From contig JAMXLG010000045.1 in assembly GCA_024281135.1 (NCBI GenBank), positions 1 through 15,943 on the forward strand: a stretch of 15,943 nt of DNA. The letters are read 5' to 3'. The position numbers were made by a program, and so were the translations under genes. This DNA comes from Vulcanimicrobiia bacterium. GTDB taxonomy: Bacteria > Eremiobacterota > Eremiobacteria > Baltobacterales > Baltobacteraceae. The notes under the pieces are model-generated. The model saw only the letters and a list, made by a program, of their open reading frames with translations. It did not search any database and had not been told where the DNA came from. Positions 12,727-15,943 of the stretch are shown here, piece by piece; within the stretch, counting starts at the first letter, position 1, and each line of letters starts with the position of its first letter.

Positions 12727-14322
12727 ATGAGTATTACCGACGAAGTGCGCAAGCGCCGGACGTTTGCGATTATCTCCCATCCGGACGCCGGAAAGACGAC
12801 GTTGACCGAAAAGCTGCTGCTCTACGGCGGAGCGATTCACGTTGCCGGTCAGGTCTCCGCGCGCAGACGCCAGCGCGCCGTTACGAGTGACTGGATGGCG
12901 CTCGAACGCGAACGCGGCATTTCGATCACGTCGACCGTTCTGCAGTTTCCGTATGACGGTTATACGATCAATCTGCTCGACACGCCGGGCCACCAAGATT
13001 TCGGTGAGGATACCTATCGCACGCTGCTTGCCGCGGACGCGGCAGTGATGTTGATCGACGCAGCCAAGGGCGTCGAGCCGCAGACGAAAAAGCTCTTCGC
13101 GATCTGCCGCGAGCGGAAGATTCCGCTCTTCACGTTTATGAACAAGATGGATCGCCCGAGCCGCGATCCACTGGAACTTCTCGACGAACTCGAGCGCGTG
13201 CTCGGCATCGGGGTGTTTCCGATGAATTGGCCGCTCGGCAGCGGCGATACGTTCAAAGGCGTGTACGACCGGCAAACGCGCGAGCTGCACCTTTTCGAAC
13301 GCAGCGCGCACGGCGCGACGAAAGCAACGGTGCAGACCGCAGATGCTCGCGATCCGAAGATTCGTGAAATGGTCGATGAGATGACGTATCAGCAGTTCGT
13401 CGACGGGCTTGAACTCTTAGAGGGAGCCGGTGAAGCGTTCGATCGTGAGGCGATGCTCCGCGGTGAAATCACGCCAGTGTTTTTCGGATCCGCGGTCACG
13501 AACTTCGGCGTGCAACTCTTTCTCGATGAATTTATCACGATGAGTCCGCCGCCAGCAGGGCGCGGGACGGTCGACCCGGATGAAGAGCGCTTTAGCGGAT
13601 TCGTTTTCAAGATTCAAGCCAACATGGATCCGCGCCATCGCGATCGCATCGCGTTCATTCGCGTCTGTTCGGGGAAGTTCGAACGCGACATGATGGTACG
13701 TAACGAACGCACGGGCAAAGACGTGCGGCTTGCACGAGCGATGAAACTTTTCGCCGACGAGCGCGAATCGCTCGATGCAGCTTATGCGGGCGACGTCGTG
13801 GGCCTTGCCAATCCGGGTTCCTTTGCGATCGGCGACACGCTCTACGAGGGCGCCCCGGTCGTCTTTCCCGCCATCCCGACCTTCGCTCCGGAACATTTCA
13901 GCTCGGTCCGGAGTATCGATACGTCGAGTTATAAATCGTTCGGCAAAGGCATCGCGCAGCTGCGCGAAGAGGGAGCAGTGCAAGTCTTCTATCCGTGGGG
14001 CTCGACGAGAACCGAACCGATCATGGCGGTCGTCGGCGAGTTGCAATTCGAAGTCGCGAAATACCGGCTCGAATCGGAATACGGCGTGAAGACCGTCTTC
14101 TCTCGCTTGCCCTATGCACTCGCGCGGCGCGTTGAAGGCGACCCCGATGTTGCAGCGCGTGCGCAAATGCCGTCGAACGCGAAACTCGTCGAGGATTGGG
14201 AAGGACGCCCGGTTGCGCTCTTTGAGAGCGAATGGAGCGTCCGGCTCGCGCAAGAGTGGAACCCAAACCTCGTCTTCGCTCCGTTTGTCGCCGAAGTCGC
14301 AGAGGAGACCATCTCATCGTGA
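12727..14322 (+). CDS. prfC: Peptide chain release factor 3 (RF3), translational GTPase
   Basis: A 531-residue GTPase that speeds removal of RF1 and RF2 from the ribosome after termination. Length fits E. coli RF3 (529 aa). The G1 P-loop is Ser-His-Pro-Asp-Ala-Gly-Lys-Thr-Thr (17-25). The switch I region has Thr-Ser-Asp-Trp-Met (53-57) then Arg-Gly-Ile-Ser-Ile-Thr. G3 is Asp-Thr-Pro-Gly-His (85-89) and G4 is Asn-Lys-Met-Asp (139-142). Domains II and III follow, with Trp-Gly-Ser-Thr-Arg-Thr-Glu-Pro and Val-Gly-Glu-Leu-Gln-Phe-Glu. I use ATG 12727; a TTG immediately before it is not needed. The stop overlaps the next start by 4 nt (GTGA). In most bacteria RF3 is not essential. Here it is the third gene of a five-gene run with no obvious functional tie. 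Confidence 0.96.
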   Translation: MSITDEVRKRRTFAIISHPDAGKTTLTEKLLLYGGAIHVAGQVSARRRQRAVTSDWMALERERGISITSTVLQFPYDGYTINLLDTPGHQDFGEDTYRTLLAADAAVMLIDAAKGVEPQTKKLFAICRERKIPLFTFMNKMDRPSRDPLELLDELERVLGIGVFPMNWPLGSGDTFKGVYDRQTRELHLFERSAHGATKATVQTADARDPKIREMVDEMTYQQFVDGLELLEGAGEAFDREAMLRGEITPVFFGSAVTNFGVQLFLDEFITMSPPPAGRGTVDPDEERFSGFVFKIQANMDPRHRDRIAFIRVCSGKFERDMMVRNERTGKDVRLARAMKLFADERESLDAAYAGDVVGLANPGSFAIGDTLYEGAPVVFPAIPTFAPEHFSSVRSIDTSSYKSFGKGIAQLREEGAVQVFYPWGSTRTEPIMAVVGELQFEVAKYRLESEYGVKTVFSRLPYALARRVEGDPDVAARAQMPSNAKLVEDWEGRPVALFESEWSVRLAQEWNPNLVFAPFVAEVAEETISS

Positions 14323-14687
14323 AGACTCGATCGCTGCTCGCCGTTCTGGTTGCTGCCGCGGTACTTGCAGGCTGCTCGTTCCAAAACAAGTACGAGCGTG
14401 AAGGGCAGAAGATTACCGAAGCCGTGATGCATAACGATCTCGGCCCCGTCAAAAACGATCTCGCGTCGAACGTCAAAGTAACGCGCGTGCAGGTCGCTAA
14501 CTGGGCCGATGAACTCGACGCGCAAGGGAAATTGGAATCGGTCAAAGAGGTTACACCGTGCAATCGTGCGGGCTACCACTGCTTGACGGTGAAGTTCGAC
14601 AAGGGCACGTACAACGAGTGGATTCAAATTGATGACCAAAACAAGGTCGTGAACTGGTATTTCCACGCAGCTCCAAATGCCGGTTAG
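14319..14687 (+). CDS. Small lipoprotein downstream of prfC
   Basis: A 122-residue lipoprotein starting at GTG 14319, which overlaps the prfC stop (GTGA). A purine-rich GAGGAGA (14302-14308) lies 10 nt upstream. The signal is Lys-Thr-Arg, a hydrophobic Leu/Val/Ala run, then the lipobox Leu-Ala-Gly-Cys (Cys at about residue 18). The mature part is about 104 residues, with one helix-rich segment (Lys-Tyr-Glu-Arg-Glu-Gly-Gln-Lys-Ile-Thr) and a later Cys pair, in Thr-Pro-Cys-Asn and Tyr-His-Cys-Leu, that could form a disulfide. The end, Asp-Lys-Gly-Thr-Tyr-Asn-Glu-Trp-Ile-Gln-Ile-Asp, has the look of a small DUF4878/NTF2-like fold, but I cannot confirm that. The next gene overlaps its end by 11 nt. 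Confidence 0.8.
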   Translation: MKTRSLLAVLVAAAVLAGCSFQNKYEREGQKITEAVMHNDLGPVKNDLASNVKVTRVQVANWADELDAQGKLESVKEVTPCNRAGYHCLTVKFDKGTYNEWIQIDDQNKVVNWYFHAAPNAG

Positions 14688-15630
14688 TTACGACGACGTT
14701 CGCGCGGCAGCGCAGCGCCTGAAGGGCATCGCGCACCGCACACCTGTCGTCACGTCGGTGACGCTCGACGAAGCCGCCGGCGCGCGCTGTTACGTGAAGT
14801 GCGAGAACCTGCAACGTATGGGTGCGTTCAAGTTCCGAGGCGCGTACAACCGCATGGTGCAAATGTCGCCGGAAGAACGCAAACGCGGCGTCGTTGCGTA
14901 TTCCAGCGGGAACCATGCGCAAGGCGTCGCGCTCGCGGCGAAGTTACTTGATATTCCCGCGGTGATCGTGATGCCTCGTGATGCGCCGGATAGCAAACTT
15001 GCTGCGACGCGCGGATATGGCGCGGAAGTTGCGCTGTACGAACGTTCGGAAGAAAACCGTGCGGTGATCGCGCAGGGCATTGCCGATGAACGTGGAGCGA
15101 CGATCGTGCCGCCGTACGACGATGAACGCATCGTCGCCGGCGCTGGAACTGCTGCGCTCGAGTTACTCGAAGATGCGGGTGATCTCGACGTGATCGTCAC
15201 GCCCGTTGGCGGCGGCGGATTGTTTTCAGGTACCGCGCTCGCCGCGCATGGACACGATCCGAAGCTTGAAGTCTGGGGTGTTGAACCCGCAGCCGGCGAC
15301 GACGTGAAGCAGTCGCTTGAAAAGGGCGAGCGCGTCGTCATCAGCGTCCCGAAGACGATCGCCGATGGATTGCAAACGCAGTCGCCCGGTGATGTTACGT
15401 TTGGTATTCTACGCGAACATGCGGCGGGGATCGCGACGGTGACCGACGAGGAACTCGTCGATGCGATGCGCTTCGTTTTCGAACGCATGAAGCTCGTCAT
15501 CGAACCAAGCGGCGCCGCTGCTCTTGCAGCGGTGATAAATCACAAGATTCCCGTAGAAGGCAAACGCGTCGGCATCATCATCAGCGGCGGTAACGTCGAC
15601 CGCGCCCGCTTCGCATCGCTTATTGCGTAG
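14677..15630 (+). CDS. PLP-dependent threonine/serine dehydratase, catabolic (ACT-less) type
   Basis: A 317-residue fold-type II PLP enzyme. The cofactor lysine is Lys52 in Gly-Ala-Phe-Lys-Phe-Arg-Gly-Ala. The substrate-carboxylate loop is Ser-Ser-Gly-Asn-His-Ala-Gln-Gly (77-84), and the Gly-rich phosphate cup is Gly-Gly-Gly-Gly-Leu-Phe-Ser-Gly (178-185). It lacks the C-terminal ACT-like regulatory domain of biosynthetic IlvA (about 500 aa), so it should not be feedback-inhibited by isoleucine. Length and motifs fit catabolic threonine dehydratase (TdcB), serine racemase or hydroxyaspartate ammonia-lyase, which cannot be told apart by eye. ATG 14677 overlaps the lipoprotein gene by 11 nt. Its stop overlaps the end of the convergent hydrolase gene by 11 nt, so no terminator lies between them. 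Confidence 0.92.
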   Translation: MPVSYDDVRAAAQRLKGIAHRTPVVTSVTLDEAAGARCYVKCENLQRMGAFKFRGAYNRMVQMSPEERKRGVVAYSSGNHAQGVALAAKLLDIPAVIVMPRDAPDSKLAATRGYGAEVALYERSEENRAVIAQGIADERGATIVPPYDDERIVAGAGTAALELLEDAGDLDVIVTPVGGGGLFSGTALAAHGHDPKLEVWGVEPAAGDDVKQSLEKGERVVISVPKTIADGLQTQSPGDVTFGILREHAAGIATVTDEELVDAMRFVFERMKLVIEPSGAAALAAVINHKIPVEGKRVGIIISGGNVDRARFASLIA

Positions 15631-15943
15631 CCTCGGGCGGCGGAAAGTACGCTGGTATGCTGAACGCCGTGAGAAACGGCTTCGCATGGTAATCGGGATA
15701 CTTCGCGAGCAGATATTCTTGCGCGCGTTGCGGGTCGCCAAGGCCGACGGCGTACTCAAAGTCGTGTAAATGCCCGCGCGTCTTTTCGATGAGTTCAATT
15801 CCGCCCGACTGGCCGTGGCCCGGATGAATCGTCGCGACGTTCTTCTCGCGGACGAACGATTCGAGCTCGTCGAGGCGCTCGATCCAGCCGTCGAGATGCC
15901 GCTCCTGAAGATACGCGTGAGCGCCGTCGTAGATGAGGTCCGC
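15620..15943 (-). CDS. Metallo-beta-lactamase-fold hydrolase, C-terminal part (5' end outside window)
   Basis: The last 107 residues of a minus-strand gene that runs in from beyond the right edge; the frame is open from 15943. It opens with Ala-Asp-Leu-Ile-Tyr-Asp-Gly-Ala-His-Ala-Tyr, the aspartate-containing block that follows a metal-bridging site in the family. Residues 38-44 are Thr-Ile-His-Pro-Gly-His-Gly, the usual last metal-ligand histidine motif. The C-terminal tail after about residue 50 includes a helix and ends Tyr-Phe-Pro-Pro-Pro-Glu. The stop TAA (15622-15620) sits inside the dehydratase stop region, an 11-nt tail-to-tail overlap. The substrate class cannot be judged from the C-terminus alone. 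Confidence 0.8.
   Translation of the reverse strand, partial: ADLIYDGAHAYLQERHLDGWIERLDELESFVREKNVATIHPGHGQSGGIELIEKTRGHLHDFEYAVGLGDPQRAQEYLLAKYPDYHAKPFLTAFSIPAYFPPPEATQ

Noticed and set aside
13417..14253. 278-codon minus-strand frame opposite prfC
   Set aside because: It is Arg/His/Phe-rich antisense sequence with no pattern, while prfC is unmistakable on the plus strand.
15667..15681. Hairpin GCCGT-loop-ACGGC near the right end
   Set aside because: It lies within the coding sequence of the hydrolase, is only 5 bp, and has no T-run.

Overview
The window is dense, GC-rich chromosomal DNA from a bacterium. Genes abut or overlap, starts are often GTG or TTG, and there is no tRNA, rRNA, CRISPR array, insertion sequence or phage gene. 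A cytochrome c oxidase subunit III gene plus heme A and heme O synthase genes point to an aerobe with an aa3-type terminal oxidase. The mix of families and the house style (Shine-Dalgarno sites inside operons, -10-like boxes pressed against first genes) suggests a little-cultured soil phylum; Candidatus Eremiobacterota (WPS-2) is my guess, with low to moderate confidence.

Left part, plus strand (1-3877). The 3' end of the cytochrome c oxidase subunit III gene is followed by two tightly coupled small membrane protein genes and a clear intrinsic terminator (900-930). Next come a small acidic hypothetical gene and a Tat-exported S41-family peptidase. An ECF sigma factor then overlaps a gene for a single-pass membrane protein that is probably its anti-sigma partner. 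A composite element at 3881-3987 (an intrinsic terminator nested in a long inverted repeat) separates this plus-strand block from the minus-strand block.

Middle part, minus strand, read from 10586 down to 3986. A secreted hypothetical protein (240 aa) is followed by a 130-nt gap holding an unexplained inverted repeat. Then come ctaA (heme A synthase), ctaB (heme O synthase), a 14-TM MFS transporter, a small hypothetical protein, an AidB-type acyl-CoA dehydrogenase and a two-TM membrane protein. ctaA, ctaB and the transporter are joined by a 1-nt gap and an 8-nt overlap. aidB and the membrane protein overlap by 20 nt. CtaB farnesylates heme B to heme O and CtaA oxidises heme O to heme A, which serves oxidases such as the one encoded at the left edge.

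Right part, plus strand (10670-15630). A lipoprotein gene is divergent from the 240-aa gene. A near-continuous run follows: GH130-family glycosidase/phosphorylase, a single-pass membrane protein, peptide chain release factor 3 (prfC), a second lipoprotein and an ACT-less threonine/serine dehydratase. The window ends in the C-terminal part of a minus-strand metallo-beta-lactamase-fold hydrolase whose stop overlaps the dehydratase stop.

The points that most deserve a second look are the inverted repeat ahead of ctaA, perfect 12-bp palindromes ahead of the GH130 gene and ahead of the aidB pair, -10-like hexamers exactly 5 nt before three first-gene starts (suggesting leaderless transcripts), the composite repeat-terminator at 3881-3987, and the two small membrane proteins coupled to oxidase subunit III. 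I saw no clear new defence or mobile system.
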